Positions 48,701-57,654 of a DNA stretch of 64,000 nucleotides are shown here, in pieces. Origin of the DNA: Bacillus sp. FJAT-42376 (GTDB lineage: Bacteria > Bacillota > Bacilli > Bacillales > Bacillaceae); the NCBI RefSeq assembly GCF_003816055.1, contig NZ_CP033906.1, positions 2,480,001 to 2,544,000 on the forward strand, in the 5' to 3' direction. The notes beneath the pieces are model-generated. The model was not told the origin of the DNA, made no database searches, and saw only the letters and a list, made by a program, of their open reading frames with translations. Position 1 is the first letter of the stretch, and each line of letters begins with the position of its first letter. Both the position numbers and the translations under genes were made by a program.

Positions 48701-49042
48701 TTATTTTTTTATCAGCTTGCCGATTGTTAAGATGACTTCATCCAGGATTTCCTCATCCCCGGCCTGTATCCGCTCTGCCACACATGTTTTCATATGACCT
48801 TCAAGCAGAAGCCTGCCTACGCTGTTTAAGGCAGCCTGACTCGCAGCAATCTGGGTTATGACATCATCACAATACGTATCCTCTTCAATGAGCCTCTTAA
48901 TCCCGCGGATCTGTCCCTCAATCCGATTAAGCCGGGATGTCAGATTTTTTTTCGTTAACGCAGAATGGTGGCTCTTTCTTTCTGAACTGGCACAATGTTC
49001 CGCTGTTTCGAGTCCAGTTAAATGAATTTGGTTATCTTCCAT
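48701..49042 (-). CDS. csoR: Copper-sensing repressor CsoR
   Basis: A 113-residue CsoR. The copper ligands are present: Cys in DTYCDDVI, then His and Cys in LLEGHMKTCVAE. Its N-terminus before the helices is rich in His and Ser. Cu(I) binding releases it from operators. I chose ATG 49042 (AAGGAGG, eight bases before); the frame extends to 49114 over the operator. Operators lie in front of csoR and of copA. Confidence 0.95.
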   Translation of the reverse strand: MEDNQIHLTGLETAEHCASSERKSHHSALTKKNLTSRLNRIEGQIRGIKRLIEEDTYCDDVITQIAASQAALNSVGRLLLEGHMKTCVAERIQAGDEEILDEVILTIGKLIKK

Positions 49043-49093
49043 CCTTCCGCCCTCCTTCCGTGACATTATTCTGCCTGATATAGTCAATTTAAC

Positions 49094-49110
49094 ATACCCC
49101 GCCAGGGTAT
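49094..49110. promoter_or_regulatory. CsoR operator upstream of csoR-copZ
   Basis: ATACCCCGCCAGGGTAT, a near-perfect inverted repeat of the same type as the copA site. Confidence 0.8.
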
Positions 49111-49317
49111 TCAATAAATTTGTTTTTGGATTCTCCGGTTAGATGATTTCTCTCTGGCCTCTTCCGGACAGGCCAGGTCCTTTCGGTTGATTTAACCGGT
49201 CTGACTGTAAAAGGATTGTTATTTATTTATTATGTTCAGCCTCTATGCTGCCCCTAAGCAGGCACCCTATACAAATGGTATAATACAAACAGACGATAAA
49301 TGAAAAGGATGCGTACA

Positions 49318-50439
49318 ATGAAGAAATTTGTCATTATTGGAGCCGGCATTCTTGGTGCTTCAGCTGCCTATCATCTCGCCAAGAAAGGCGCAGATGTCAT
49401 CGTTGCAGACAGCGGTGAACCCGGTCAGGCTACTGGAGCGGCTGCGGGAATTATCTGCCCCTGGATTTCCCAGCGCAGAAATCAGGCATGGTACACGCTT
49501 GCTAAAAATGGGGCCCGGTATTACCCGGAATTGATCCGCCTCCTTGAACAGGACGGCGAGAGGGAAACGGGTTATGCAAAAGTTGGGGCTGTAAGCCTTC
49601 ATAAGGATGAAAAGAAGATTATTGCAATGGAACAGCGGGCTCTTAAGAGGTTTCCGGACGCACCTGAAATGGGTGAAATTAAACGAATCGAACCTTGGGA
49701 GGCATCCTCCCTTTTCCCTCCTCTTTCGAACGAGTATTACGGTCTGCACGTCAGCGGTGCCGCAAGAGTGGATGGCCGTAAAATCCGCGATGCCTTAATT
49801 GGCGGAGCGAAGAAACATGGAGCTCAGGTTATATCAGGCAAGGCAGAGCTGCTATTTCAGGAGAATGAGGTAACTGGTGTGAGAATGAATCAGGAAACCA
49901 TCCGGACTGATCAAGTCATTGTCTGTGCCGGTGCATGGGCGTCCCAGCTGTTCAAACCGCTCGGCATATCGTTTCAGGTTCACGTTCAGAAAGCACAGAT
50001 TGTCCACCTTGAGCTTCCGGACAGGAATACAGGTAACTGGCCTGTGCTTATGCCGCCCGGAACCCAGTATATGTTAGCTTTTCCGAATGGCAGATTGGTT
50101 GCAGGGACGACGCATGAAGATACGGAGCAATATGATTCGCAGCCAACGGCGGGCGGAATTGCAGAAGTGCTTCAAAAAGCAATTGAAACCGCGCCTGGAC
50201 TTGAAAATGCTGGTTTTAAAGAAGCAAGAGTGGGATTCAGACCTTTTACGGAAGGATTCTTGCCGGTAATCGGTCCAATTCCAAACTGGAAAGGCCTTCT
50301 TGCTGCCAATGGATTAGGCTCCTCCGGTCTGACAATGGGTCCATATTTAGGCTCAGAGCTCGCCAGACTCGCGATGGATGAACAGCCTGAAATAGATCTG
50401 AGCCTTTACGATCCAGCTAAGACGATTCAATTTCAATGA
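49318..50439 (+). CDS. FAD-dependent oxidoreductase, D-amino acid oxidase family (YurR-like)
   Basis: A 373-residue DAO-type flavoprotein. The N-terminal dinucleotide fold VIIGAGILGASAAYHLA and the central VVCAGAW-like segment (VIVCAGAWASQ), then RVGFRPFTEGFLPVIGP and GLGSSGLTMGP near the end, are typical. It probably oxidises an amine or amino acid; the substrate is unknown. I chose ATG 49318 (AAGGA, eight bases before) over an earlier in-frame ATG. Similar in length to B. subtilis YurR. Confidence 0.85.
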   Translation: MKKFVIIGAGILGASAAYHLAKKGADVIVADSGEPGQATGAAAGIICPWISQRRNQAWYTLAKNGARYYPELIRLLEQDGERETGYAKVGAVSLHKDEKKIIAMEQRALKRFPDAPEMGEIKRIEPWEASSLFPPLSNEYYGLHVSGAARVDGRKIRDALIGGAKKHGAQVISGKAELLFQENEVTGVRMNQETIRTDQVIVCAGAWASQLFKPLGISFQVHVQKAQIVHLELPDRNTGNWPVLMPPGTQYMLAFPNGRLVAGTTHEDTEQYDSQPTAGGIAEVLQKAIETAPGLENAGFKEARVGFRPFTEGFLPVIGPIPNWKGLLAANGLGSSGLTMGPYLGSELARLAMDEQPEIDLSLYDPAKTIQFQ

Positions 50440-50454
50440 ACAGGAAGTGAGAAA

Positions 50455-50769
50455 ATGCAAAACAAAGATATGGAGAACCAGATCATACAAACCTATCAAA
50501 AAGATGAAAAAATGATGATTCTTGTATTTGCACAATGGTGCATCAATCATGACATAGATCCTGAGCAGCTATACTTGACAGCCTATCCTCAGCAGGAATC
50601 CAATCAGGCTTTAAAAGAAGCGCTTGAGCTTACCGTATCAAAGGAAGAAGCTGGATTCATTCCAGATGACACATTGCTTGGAGTCTTGTCTATGTTCGGT
50701 AACGAGGATCTTGCATTCGCCGTAACGGAGGAAATTTCCAAGAGAAAGAAGCAGCGTAAAGAGAATTGA
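50455..50769 (+). CDS. Small hypothetical protein following the oxidoreductase
   Basis: A 104-residue, helical, acidic cytoplasmic protein (VFAQWCINHDIDPEQLYLTA). It starts 15 bp after the oxidoreductase with a GGAAGTGAG ribosome site, so cotranscription is likely. I recognise no domain. It may correspond to the small protein next to yurR in B. subtilis, but that is only positional. Confidence 0.7.
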   Translation: MQNKDMENQIIQTYQKDEKMMILVFAQWCINHDIDPEQLYLTAYPQQESNQALKEALELTVSKEEAGFIPDDTLLGVLSMFGNEDLAFAVTEEISKRKKQRKEN

Positions 50770-50850
50770 ATTTTCCTCTTTAAGCGTGTAATAAGAGCTA
50801 TAGTCTGATAGAGTGAAACCATAGTATGAAAAGGAGAGTGCTGATCTATC

Positions 50851-51345
50851 GTGCATACGCATGATTTGTCTATTTCGGTTCAAACGGCGGTTTTAACCGT
50901 AAGTGATACACGTACAAAACAAACGGACCTCAGCGGGACGGCAATAAACGAGCTTTTAATAGAAAGCGGACATTCGGTAAAAGAGTACAGCATTGTGTCT
51001 GACGATATCGAGTTGATTTCTTCTTTCATTCGCACTCAGAGCGAAAATCCGGAAATCCAGGCGATTATTATTACAGGAGGTACCGGCTTCACCCCCCGGG
51101 ATGTCACCTATGAAGCGGTGTCGCGTTTATTTGAAAAAGAAATGACCGGATTCGGGGAACTGTTCCGAAGCTTAAGCTATGAGGAAATCGGTGTGAAGGC
51201 GATGTTCAGCAGAGCCGCAGCCGGAAGCAGAAATGGATGCGCGATCTACGCCCTGCCCGGCTCCCTTAATGCGGTAAAGCTCGGAATGACAAAATTGATT
51301 CTTCCTTCCATTCAGCATTTCACAGAGGAGCTGAACCGGATATGA
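50851..51345 (+). CDS. moaB: Molybdopterin adenylyltransferase-type protein MoaB
   Basis: A 164-residue MogA/MoaB fold protein (VLTVSDTRT, IIITGGTGFTPRDVTYEAV, FRSLSYEEIGVKAMFSRA, YALPGSLNAVKLG). It adenylylates molybdopterin before MoeA inserts the metal. The only usable start is GTG 50851, because a stop lies three codons upstream; GGAG is about 15 bases away, which is longer than usual. It overlaps mobA by four bases. Confidence 0.93.
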   Translation: MHTHDLSISVQTAVLTVSDTRTKQTDLSGTAINELLIESGHSVKEYSIVSDDIELISSFIRTQSENPEIQAIIITGGTGFTPRDVTYEAVSRLFEKEMTGFGELFRSLSYEEIGVKAMFSRAAAGSRNGCAIYALPGSLNAVKLGMTKLILPSIQHFTEELNRI

Positions 51346-51920
51346 AGATGGCAGGAGTCGTGCTCGCCGGCGGAAGATCGTCCAGATTCGGAAAGCCCAA
51401 AATGTTTGAGATTCATAATGGAAAAGCTTTTTATGAACATAGCTTAGATGCCCTTAAATTTAACCAATTGTCCCCTTTAGTTATTTCAACGAACGAGGAA
51501 CTGGTCCAGCAATTCCAAAGAGAAGATGTACGTCTCATTGTGGAAAAGGAATCTGCTTCCTATCAAGGGCCTTTATACGCCATACATAATGTGATGAGCA
51601 GCATGGACAGTGCGGAATGGTTTTTTATTCTATCCTGTGATATTCCGTTTGTCACGAACGAATTTGTCAGCGAAATGATAAGCTTCGCTCAGGATTCAGA
51701 AGCAGATGCAGTTGTGCCGGTTCAGGGAGGCCGGATCCAGCCGTTGATGGCTTTATACCATAAAAGAACGATGCCGAGCTTTGAAAAAATGCTCGCAGCG
51801 GATGAGCATAAGCTTGCCCATCTTCTAAATGAGCTGCACGTATTGACCATCCCGTTTTCAGAGGATGATGCTGCGTTTATCAATATCAACCATGCGAAAG
51901 ACTGGAATACCGATTATTAG
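51342..51920 (+). CDS. mobA: Molybdenum cofactor guanylyltransferase MobA
   Basis: A 192-residue nucleotidyltransferase with the LAGGRSSRFGKPK signature and LSCDIPFV metal-site motif. It attaches GMP from GTP to Mo-molybdopterin to make the form used by FdhA. It overlaps moaB (ATGA) and precedes moaC by 12 bp. Confidence 0.94.
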   Translation: MKMAGVVLAGGRSSRFGKPKMFEIHNGKAFYEHSLDALKFNQLSPLVISTNEELVQQFQREDVRLIVEKESASYQGPLYAIHNVMSSMDSAEWFFILSCDIPFVTNEFVSEMISFAQDSEADAVVPVQGGRIQPLMALYHKRTMPSFEKMLAADEHKLAHLLNELHVLTIPFSEDDAAFININHAKDWNTDY

Positions 51921-51932
51921 GAGGTGAAAGTT

Positions 51933-52415
51933 ATGGGTTCTTTTACGCATTGGAATGAATCCGGGAGACCGAAAATGGTCGATATTTCCGATAAAAGTCC
52001 ATCCAGCAGAACGGCTGTGGCGCAATCGGTCATCGCTTTGTCCGATGAGCTTTACACGGCCATAGAAGCCGGATCCATAAAAAAAGGTGATCCGCTTCAA
52101 GTTGCCCAAATTGCCGGAATCATGGGTGCAAAAAAAACATCAGATATTATCCCGATGTGCCACCCTATTCAGCTTCAGGGAACGGATTTTGACTTTCAGT
52201 ACGTCAAAAAAGAGAAAGGCTATGAGCTGATCATTCAGGCAACGGTAAAATGTGATGGAAAAACAGGCGTTGAGATGGAGGCATTAACCGCGGCCTCAAT
52301 TGCTGCACTGACTTTTTATGATATGTGCAAAGCCGTTGATAAAAGCATGGTCATTAAGGAAACAAGCCTTTTGAAAAAAACGGGAGGAAAGAGCGGAGAT
52401 TATATCAGCTCTTAA
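51933..52415 (+). CDS. moaC: Cyclic pyranopterin monophosphate synthase MoaC
   Basis: A 160-residue Moa[26 protein letters not shown] and the [16 protein letters not shown] motif are intact. With MoaA it makes cPMP from GTP. I chose ATG 51933, eight bases after AGGAGG; a GTG at 51924 lies inside that site. It is last in moaB-mobA-moaC and has a strong terminator. Confidence 0.96.
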   Translation: MGSFTHWNESGRPKMVDISDKSPSSRTAVAQSVIALSDELYTAIEAGSIKKGDPLQVAQIAGIMGAKKTSDIIPMCHPIQLQGTDFDFQYVKKEKGYELIIQATVKCDGKTGVEMEALTAASIAALTFYDMCKAVDKSMVIKETSLLKKTGGKSGDYISS

Positions 52416-52481
52416 ACGAATCCCAGTGGAATCAGCCTAAAATGAAATAGGCTGTAACTAAAAAATAACAAGATCACACAG

Positions 52482-52518
52482 AAAAACGCAGAGGCTGCTC
52501 AATCCTCTGCGTTTTTTT
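52482..52518. terminator. Bidirectional terminator
   Basis: AAAAACGCAGAGG/CCTCTGCGTTTTTTT between the convergent moaC and P-loop genes. Confidence 0.88.
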
Positions 52519-52533
52519 ACATTAGTTCTGGTA

Positions 52534-53034
52534 CTATGATTCTTTTCCGCTAATCTCTACTATATTTAAACCTTCGGATGCCTCCGGTGCTTCAAAGTAT
52601 TTAGTAACATTTATAAACACCGCTTCCGTGTCAAAAGCTGCTCTTTCAGGCTGTTCCATTCGCCTTTGGGCAATTTGGCGGAGGCATTGCTCATTCGTTC
52701 GATTAAGGTAAATCAGCTGATGGCCGGCATGGACTTCAGCCGCTAAATCCAAAAACCACCTTCTCGTTTTTTTAGTATTGGCAGGAAAATCCATCACGAC
52801 ATCTGTACCGATGCTTAACAGGTTTTGGACATGCTTTTTCAGCAGCGGCTTGAGCTGCGCTGAAAATTTCAAATAGTCCTCAAATGATGCAATCTGGTTC
52901 GGATATAGGGATGCAAGCCATTCATCCTCAGACAACAGGACAGCATGCTTATCGCTCGCCCATTGTTTTGATTTAGTTGATTTTCCTGCACCCATTTTCC
53001 CGCAGAAAATATAGAGTGTCCCCAATTGTTTCAT
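52534..53034 (-). CDS. P-loop kinase-like protein (zeta-toxin/AAA type)
   Basis: A 166-residue protein with Walker A GKMGAGKST directly after a short beta strand (LGTLYIFCG). VVMDFPANTKKTRRWFL and YLNRTNEQCLRQIAQRR follow the layout of small nucleotide or zeta-type kinases. The substrate is unknown and there is no antitoxin-like partner beside it. I chose ATG 53034; a TTG at 53049 is possible and neither has a strong ribosome site. Confidence 0.7.
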   Translation of the reverse strand: MKQLGTLYIFCGKMGAGKSTKSKQWASDKHAVLLSEDEWLASLYPNQIASFEDYLKFSAQLKPLLKKHVQNLLSIGTDVVMDFPANTKKTRRWFLDLAAEVHAGHQLIYLNRTNEQCLRQIAQRRMEQPERAAFDTEAVFINVTKYFEAPEASEGLNIVEISGKES

Positions 53035-53112
53035 ATTGTTCAACCCCAATCATTTACTATTTCAGCCTTCTATTTTAAATCTTCATTTTTTAAGACAAGT
53101 TTGAGAAGTCAT

Positions 53113-53856
53113 CTAGTCGAACGACCCTGCCTCTGCATGCTCTCTCCCTTCAGACCTTGTTTTCTCTCTGAAAATCAGCCAAAGCACGATTCCCATTCCT
53201 GCAGCGATTCCTTCAAGAGAAAGAATATACCACGGATACGGTCCAAGAACATCAAGCAAACTCCCGCTGGATGGCTTGTGGTCAAGGAACATATAATTGC
53301 CTCCCGTAGAGCGGTTTACGAAAAGAACAATCGGAAGCAAGATATTCAGAAAAATCATCGTTTTTAAAACCGAATAAATTGTAGGCCGGTATCCCTTTAC
53401 CCATGTGTAATAGAGCGGGACGGCAATGATCCACGTATGAGTATAGAAAAAATGAAAAAACCGGAAGTGAGGAAAATCAATCGCCAAAACAGGCGTCAGC
53501 AGCGCCTGTGAAGCCCCCATTAGCCCGATAAAAAGTAAAACTTCATAAATAAGACGGCTTCCGGTCAGTAAAAGCAGAACCGTCATAACAAAACTGATAT
53601 TGCAAAGTTCCAGCGGCAATGCATGCCGTATTTCCCAATTGTCAATACTGACAAGCCACACGTGATATAAAACCTCGACTAAAATCAGACTCGCAGCTAA
53701 TCCTAATTCATAGGTTTTCATGTTCTTTGTTTTCAATTTCATTCTAAAACTGTAAAGAAGAATGGATAGAATCAGCAGGACAGCAAGGGCAGCGATGTGG
53801 CTGATTCCAAACATAGTAAATGGAAAGTCCTCTTGATTATTGCCAAATAGATTCAT
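53113..53856 (-). CDS. TIGR02206 family membrane protein (YwaF-like)
   Basis: A 247-residue integral membrane protein with seven or so helices. YTHTWIIAVPLYY, GGNYMFLDHKPS and GPYPWYILSLEG are typical of the TIGR02206 family. Function is unknown. I chose ATG 53856 (GAAGG a few bases before); an upstream frame reaching 54057 runs over the divergent adaA start and lacks a ribosome site. It diverges from the adaA operon. Confidence 0.8.
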   Translation of the reverse strand: MNLFGNNQEDFPFTMFGISHIAALAVLLILSILLYSFRMKLKTKNMKTYELGLAASLILVEVLYHVWLVSIDNWEIRHALPLELCNISFVMTVLLLLTGSRLIYEVLLFIGLMGASQALLTPVLAIDFPHFRFFHFFYTHTWIIAVPLYYTWVKGYRPTIYSVLKTMIFLNILLPIVLFVNRSTGGNYMFLDHKPSSGSLLDVLGPYPWYILSLEGIAAGMGIVLWLIFREKTRSEGREHAEAGSFD

Positions 53857-54028
53857 TGATCCCTTCTCCATGTTTTTTTGACGTCTCCTGTATTCTACCA
53901 TTTTTTTCGCGTCAGGAAGAAGGATGAACGTAACGAATATCCCCCTGTCATATTCTTGCTGTCCTATTCTGTAATGGTTATCGGCTATTTCTTTTTCGTT
54001 TATAATGAGGCGACAAGGAGTGTGGACC

Positions 54029-54610
54029 ATGACGGAAAAAGAGCTGTTTAATGCCATTTATGAAGTCATCCTAAGCAGGACTGACGTCTTTGACGGGAAG
54101 TTTTATGTAGGGATTACGACAACGAAAATCTTCTGCCGGCCTTCGTGCAGGTCCCGTACCCCGAAACGGGAAAATGTAAGAGTGTTTGGAAGTATTCATG
54201 AGGCAAAAAAGGCAGGGTTCCGTGCCTGTAAACGATGCAAGCCTGAAGTTCCCGGTGAAAATGGACCGGACGCAGAACTGGCTAAAAATTTAAAGGCATT
54301 CATTCAAAGCCATTATCAGGAGGCGTTAACATTAAACAGCATGGCAGCTGAATTAGCGATCAGCCCTTATCACCTTCTGAGGGTTTTCAAAAGGATGACA
54401 GGTGTCACCCCTTCCAAATATCTTCAGGATTACAGAATGCAGGAAGGAAAAAACCTTCTATCCATAGATGCAAAACCAATTGCTGAAATTGCGGCTGAAA
54501 CAGGATTTTCAAGCCCATCGCATTTTTCCTCCCTTTTTAAGAAATCAGCCGGCTGCACACCCCAGGAGTATAGAGATAAAATTGCGGCAAAAGGAGGAAT
54601 ACAAAGTTGA
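54029..54610 (+). CDS. adaA: AdaA, methylphosphotriester-DNA methyltransferase and activator
   Basis: A 193-residue protein. The N-terminal Ada zinc domain has four cysteines (FCRPSCRSR and ACKRC); the first accepts methyl groups from DNA phosphotriesters. An AraC-type helix-turn-helix follows (LTLNSMAAELAISPYHLLR, GFSSPSHFSSLFKK). Once methylated it activates its own operon. I chose ATG 54029 with AAGGAG eight bases before. It overlaps the next gene by four bases (TTGA). No separate ada box could be pinned down. Confidence 0.95.
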   Translation: MTEKELFNAIYEVILSRTDVFDGKFYVGITTTKIFCRPSCRSRTPKRENVRVFGSIHEAKKAGFRACKRCKPEVPGENGPDAELAKNLKAFIQSHYQEALTLNSMAAELAISPYHLLRVFKRMTGVTPSKYLQDYRMQEGKNLLSIDAKPIAEIAAETGFSSPSHFSSLFKKSAGCTPQEYRDKIAAKGGIQS

Positions 54611-55164
54611 CAGAAATCAAAAACGTGTACTGGAATCAATTTGTATTTGAAAGTATCAGTTCTCTTCCCTTTTATATGGCTGTAACCGAAAAAGGAATAT
54701 GCCGGATCACCTGGCCACATGAAACATTTGAATCACTTGAAAACTGGGCGGCTGCAAAATTGCCGGGAACAATATTAGAATGGAATGATAGAGAGACAGC
54801 TCCATATATTCAGCAGCTGATGGAATATGAGAGCGGGGAACGCCGCATTTTTGACTTTTCGGTCGATTTGCATGGAACTGCCTTTCAAAAGTCTGTCTGG
54901 ATGGCACTATTAAACATCCCATACGGAGAAACGGCTACGTATGCTCAAATAGCCGCATCGGCAGGAAATAAAAAAGCAGTCAGGGCAGCAGGAACGGCAA
55001 ACGGCGCCAATCCTGTTCCGATTGCCGTTCCGTGCCATCGTGTAATCGGCTCTAATAAAACTTTAACCGGATTCAGAGGCGGCCTTGAAATGAAAGAACG
55101 TCTTCTTCGATTGGAGGATTATCATGATTTCAGCAAAAAAGGACATGCCCGTTTTCACTTTTGA
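54607..55164 (+). CDS. adaB: Methylated-DNA--protein-cysteine methyltransferase (AdaB/Ogt)
   Basis: A 185-residue O6-alkylguanine repair protein. The acceptor motif IAVPCHRVIGSN and the helix-turn-helix TATYAQIAASAGNKKAVRA are intact. It moves the alkyl group from O6-guanine to its own cysteine. Start is TTG after AAAGGAGG. It overlaps adaA by four and alkA by 41 bases. Confidence 0.95.
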   Translation: MTEIKNVYWNQFVFESISSLPFYMAVTEKGICRITWPHETFESLENWAAAKLPGTILEWNDRETAPYIQQLMEYESGERRIFDFSVDLHGTAFQKSVWMALLNIPYGETATYAQIAASAGNKKAVRAAGTANGANPVPIAVPCHRVIGSNKTLTGFRGGLEMKERLLRLEDYHDFSKKGHARFHF

Positions 55165-56068
55165 CAGCGGATCTGAAAGCCTCTCCATCCCTCTACCTAA
55201 GTTTTTTAGCTTTAAGGAGACTCTTCACTACTTAACGAGGTCTCCCCAAGAGTGCCTTCATCAAGTGGATGATGGGGAAATCTATAAGCTTCTGAAGCTG
55301 GACAGTCAGAAGATTCTCATTCGCATACGGGAAACGAATGCTTCAAGTCTTGAGCTTGAAATAGTGGACGGCCTGAAAACGGAAAGGATCTATAGGAAAG
55401 CGGCCGAATATACGGCGGACTGGCTCGATCTTCATTCCGACCTGGAACCCTTTTATGTTCTTGCGAATCAAGATCCTATTCTCCGTTCTCTTACAGAAAC
55501 ATACAATGGACTGCGGATCATCGGCATACCTGATTTATATGAAGCCTTAATCTGGGCTGTCATCGGTCAGCAAATCAATTTGGCATTTGCCTATACGCTG
55601 AAGAAAAGACTGGCAGAAACATATGGAACAAGCCATGTATGGAATGGCCGGACGTTTTGGGCTTTTCCCGATCCCTCCGTTATAGCGGCCATTTCAATAG
55701 AAGATTTCCGTACTCTCCAATTCACAAATAAAAAAGCGGAGTATATCATTGGCATCTCGAAACTTGCAGCAGAAGGAAAATTAACAAAAGAAGAGCTTCT
55801 GAAAGAAAAATGCGGGGATGCATTGGAAGAAAAGCTGCTTGCAATCAAAGGAATCGGTCCTTGGACAGCCCGTTATGTCATGATGAGATGCCTCCGCTAT
55901 TCCTCTAGTCTTCCCTATGGCGATGCCGCTTTAAATAAGGCCCTTCAAAATGCAGGTTTTAAAGGGAGTAAACTAACAAGGGCGGAAATAGAAACGGTCT
56001 TTTCATTATGGAAACCATGGGAAGCTTATGCTGTTTTTTATTTTTGGAGAAGTTTGTCCAAGGATTAG
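55124..56068 (+). CDS. alkA: DNA-3-methyladenine glycosylase AlkA
   Basis: A 314-residue glycosylase. It has an N-terminal AlkA_N-like domain, then the helix-hairpin-helix KGIGPWTARYVMMR with the catalytic Asp in YGDAALNKAL. It excises alkylated purines. The start lies inside adaB (TTGGAGG, six bases before the ATG), so the three repair genes are coupled. In B. subtilis alkA is divergent from adaAB; here it is the third gene of the operon. Confidence 0.93.
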   Translation: MISAKKDMPVFTFDSGSESLSIPLPKFFSFKETLHYLTRSPQECLHQVDDGEIYKLLKLDSQKILIRIRETNASSLELEIVDGLKTERIYRKAAEYTADWLDLHSDLEPFYVLANQDPILRSLTETYNGLRIIGIPDLYEALIWAVIGQQINLAFAYTLKKRLAETYGTSHVWNGRTFWAFPDPSVIAAISIEDFRTLQFTNKKAEYIIGISKLAAEGKLTKEELLKEKCGDALEEKLLAIKGIGPWTARYVMMRCLRYSSSLPYGDAALNKALQNAGFKGSKLTRAEIETVFSLWKPWEAYAVFYFWRSLSKD

Positions 56069-56070
56069 AA

Positions 56071-56107
56071 TGTAAACCCAATTTTTTATTTTTAAATTGG
56101 GTTTACA
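56071..56107. terminator. Hairpin between alkA and the DUF2812 gene
   Basis: TGTAAACCCAATTT/AAATTGGGTTTACA, a perfect 14-bp stem. It lies between convergent genes and has no T-run beyond it. Confidence 0.6.
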
Positions 56108-56116
56108 GCACAGCCT

Positions 56117-57307
56117 TTATAGATGAACATGATCTTTAGACTCTTTTTTTAGCCGGCCATAATAAAGCCATGACCTTATAATGAAGGACCCGAATAGAAA
56201 AATACAGATGGTATACATGACGGTATTGAATGCATTCAATCCCCCAAATCCGAAATGGGACCAGTTTGAAATAAATATACTGAAATTTATTAAATAAATA
56301 ATGGTCAAGGGCAGAAATAATAGACTATAGGAAAAAACAATTTTTCGGGCATGCTTTAATCGGTGGGACTGGTCACTGTATAACTGTGGCCGTTCCTCAT
56401 GATCTGAATATTCCCTGCTCCACAGCGTCCATTTTTGCAAAGATGATTTTGACATAAACACACTTTTCCAGCCGGTGTCCCTGTGCATTTCATAATAGTG
56501 TTCATTCGAAATATTTTGATAGTCAGCACAGTAACGAATCTGACGGGGCTTGCCCTTTTTAAAGTAAAAAACAGTTCCTGATTTGCTCACCCGATATAAT
56601 CGAAATCCTTCCCTCTCCTTTTTTTCAAGCCATTTCTCAAGCCGATCGGGTGAATACATCCAGCCGATTTTTCTTTCAACAAGAATTTCTCCTATTTTGA
56701 TCAGCTGTTTTTCTCTTTCTTTGCTAACGATTTCATCCCCCTCTGTAGTATCCGGAATCCGATTAAAGCTTTTAATAAGCCTATTTAGCTTATAGACAGA
56801 GTAAATACATAAAAAGCCAAGTGCGATTGCTAATCCTCCTGCGCTGTAGGTGATGAACCATAGCGGACTCTCTTCAACCTCAACAGGAGTATTTTGAAAA
56901 AAATCAAAACTGAAAATGGATGCGATAAAAATAGCTATGACAGATAAATAAACCAGAATACCGCTAAAAAGATATTTCAGGCGAAGGCTTCGTTTGACGA
57001 TGCCATCTCGAAAAAGAAAAGTCTTTAACTGTTCCGGTGGTTTTCCATTCACAGCTATATACCAGCGTCCGGACTGAACCTCTTTCTTCCATCCATCTTC
57101 TATTAATGCCTTTGAAAGGGAATCGTTTTTAAGATGACTATATCCAATCTGAAAGGATTGTGCTGCAGGCTCTCCTTTTACAAAAAAGAAGAACCTTGTC
57201 CAGCGGTTGAAACGGACGAGTGAGTACCCCTCTTTTGCCATTTCCGACAACCAATTTTCTGTCTTTTGAATATCGTAGCTCCAAAATGGTCTGCATACCT
57301 TTTTCAT
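56117..57307 (-). CDS. DUF2812 membrane protein with two DUF2812 repeats
   Basis: A 396-residue membrane protein. A cytoplasmic DUF2812 segment at the N-terminus (ENWLSEMAKEGYSLVRF) is followed by two helices, a second DUF2812-like copy (LEKWLEKKEREGFRLYRV) and two more helices. The internal duplication is clear from the matching W-L-x(2-3)-E-G-x-x-L/R pattern. Function is unknown. Its ATG overlaps the end of the PadR gene by four bases, the usual pairing for this family, where PadR represses it. Confidence 0.85.
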   Translation of the reverse strand: MKKVCRPFWSYDIQKTENWLSEMAKEGYSLVRFNRWTRFFFFVKGEPAAQSFQIGYSHLKNDSLSKALIEDGWKKEVQSGRWYIAVNGKPPEQLKTFLFRDGIVKRSLRLKYLFSGILVYLSVIAIFIASIFSFDFFQNTPVEVEESPLWFITYSAGGLAIALGFLCIYSVYKLNRLIKSFNRIPDTTEGDEIVSKEREKQLIKIGEILVERKIGWMYSPDRLEKWLEKKEREGFRLYRVSKSGTVFYFKKGKPRQIRYCADYQNISNEHYYEMHRDTGWKSVFMSKSSLQKWTLWSREYSDHEERPQLYSDQSHRLKHARKIVFSYSLLFLPLTIIYLINFSIFISNWSHFGFGGLNAFNTVMYTICIFLFGSFIIRSWLYYGRLKKESKDHVHL

Positions 57308-57636
57308 AGAAAAGTCTCCTCATGCTTAATGGCATTTTGATAAAGTTCTTTTAGCCGGCTGATTTCAGCTGCCATCAGTTTTTTCCCTGTGTCGGTTATT
57401 TCGTACACTGTTTTTCTTTCTTCGTCTGAAAATAGAGTAATGACTCCATCCTTTTGCATTTTTGTCAGCGTTCCATAAACAGTGCCGGAACCAAGACGGA
57501 TTCTGGCATTTGTCATTTCTTCAACATGTTTAACAATCCCGTATCCGTGACGCGGCTCCGCCAGCGAGAGAAGGATATAGAAAGCCGTTTCCGTCATGGG
57601 AACATATTTTTTTAAAACGTTATCTCGATTCAAGAT
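57304..57636 (-). CDS. PadR-family transcriptional repressor
   Basis: A 110-residue winged-helix regulator of the PadR-s2 type (FYILLSLAEPRHGYGIVKHVEE, RLGSGTVYGTLTKMQKDG). I chose TTG 57636, preceded by AGAGGTG at six bases; an upstream GTG at 57654 overlaps that site. It controls the DUF2812 gene and itself, as inferred from the dyad at 57655. Confidence 0.88.
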   Translation of the reverse strand: MLNRDNVLKKYVPMTETAFYILLSLAEPRHGYGIVKHVEEMTNARIRLGSGTVYGTLTKMQKDGVITLFSDEERKTVYEITDTGKKLMAAEISRLKELYQNAIKHEETFL

Positions 57637-57654
57637 GAACACCTCTGCCACCAC

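Noticed and set aside
52534..53034. Zeta-type toxin of a toxin-antitoxin pair
   Set aside because: The P-loop layout is similar, but there is no small antitoxin gene next to it; kept as an unspecific kinase-like protein.
53857..54057. N-terminal extension of the TIGR02206 protein by 67 residues
   Set aside because: It overlaps the divergent adaA start and lacks a ribosome site; the ATG at 53856 has one.
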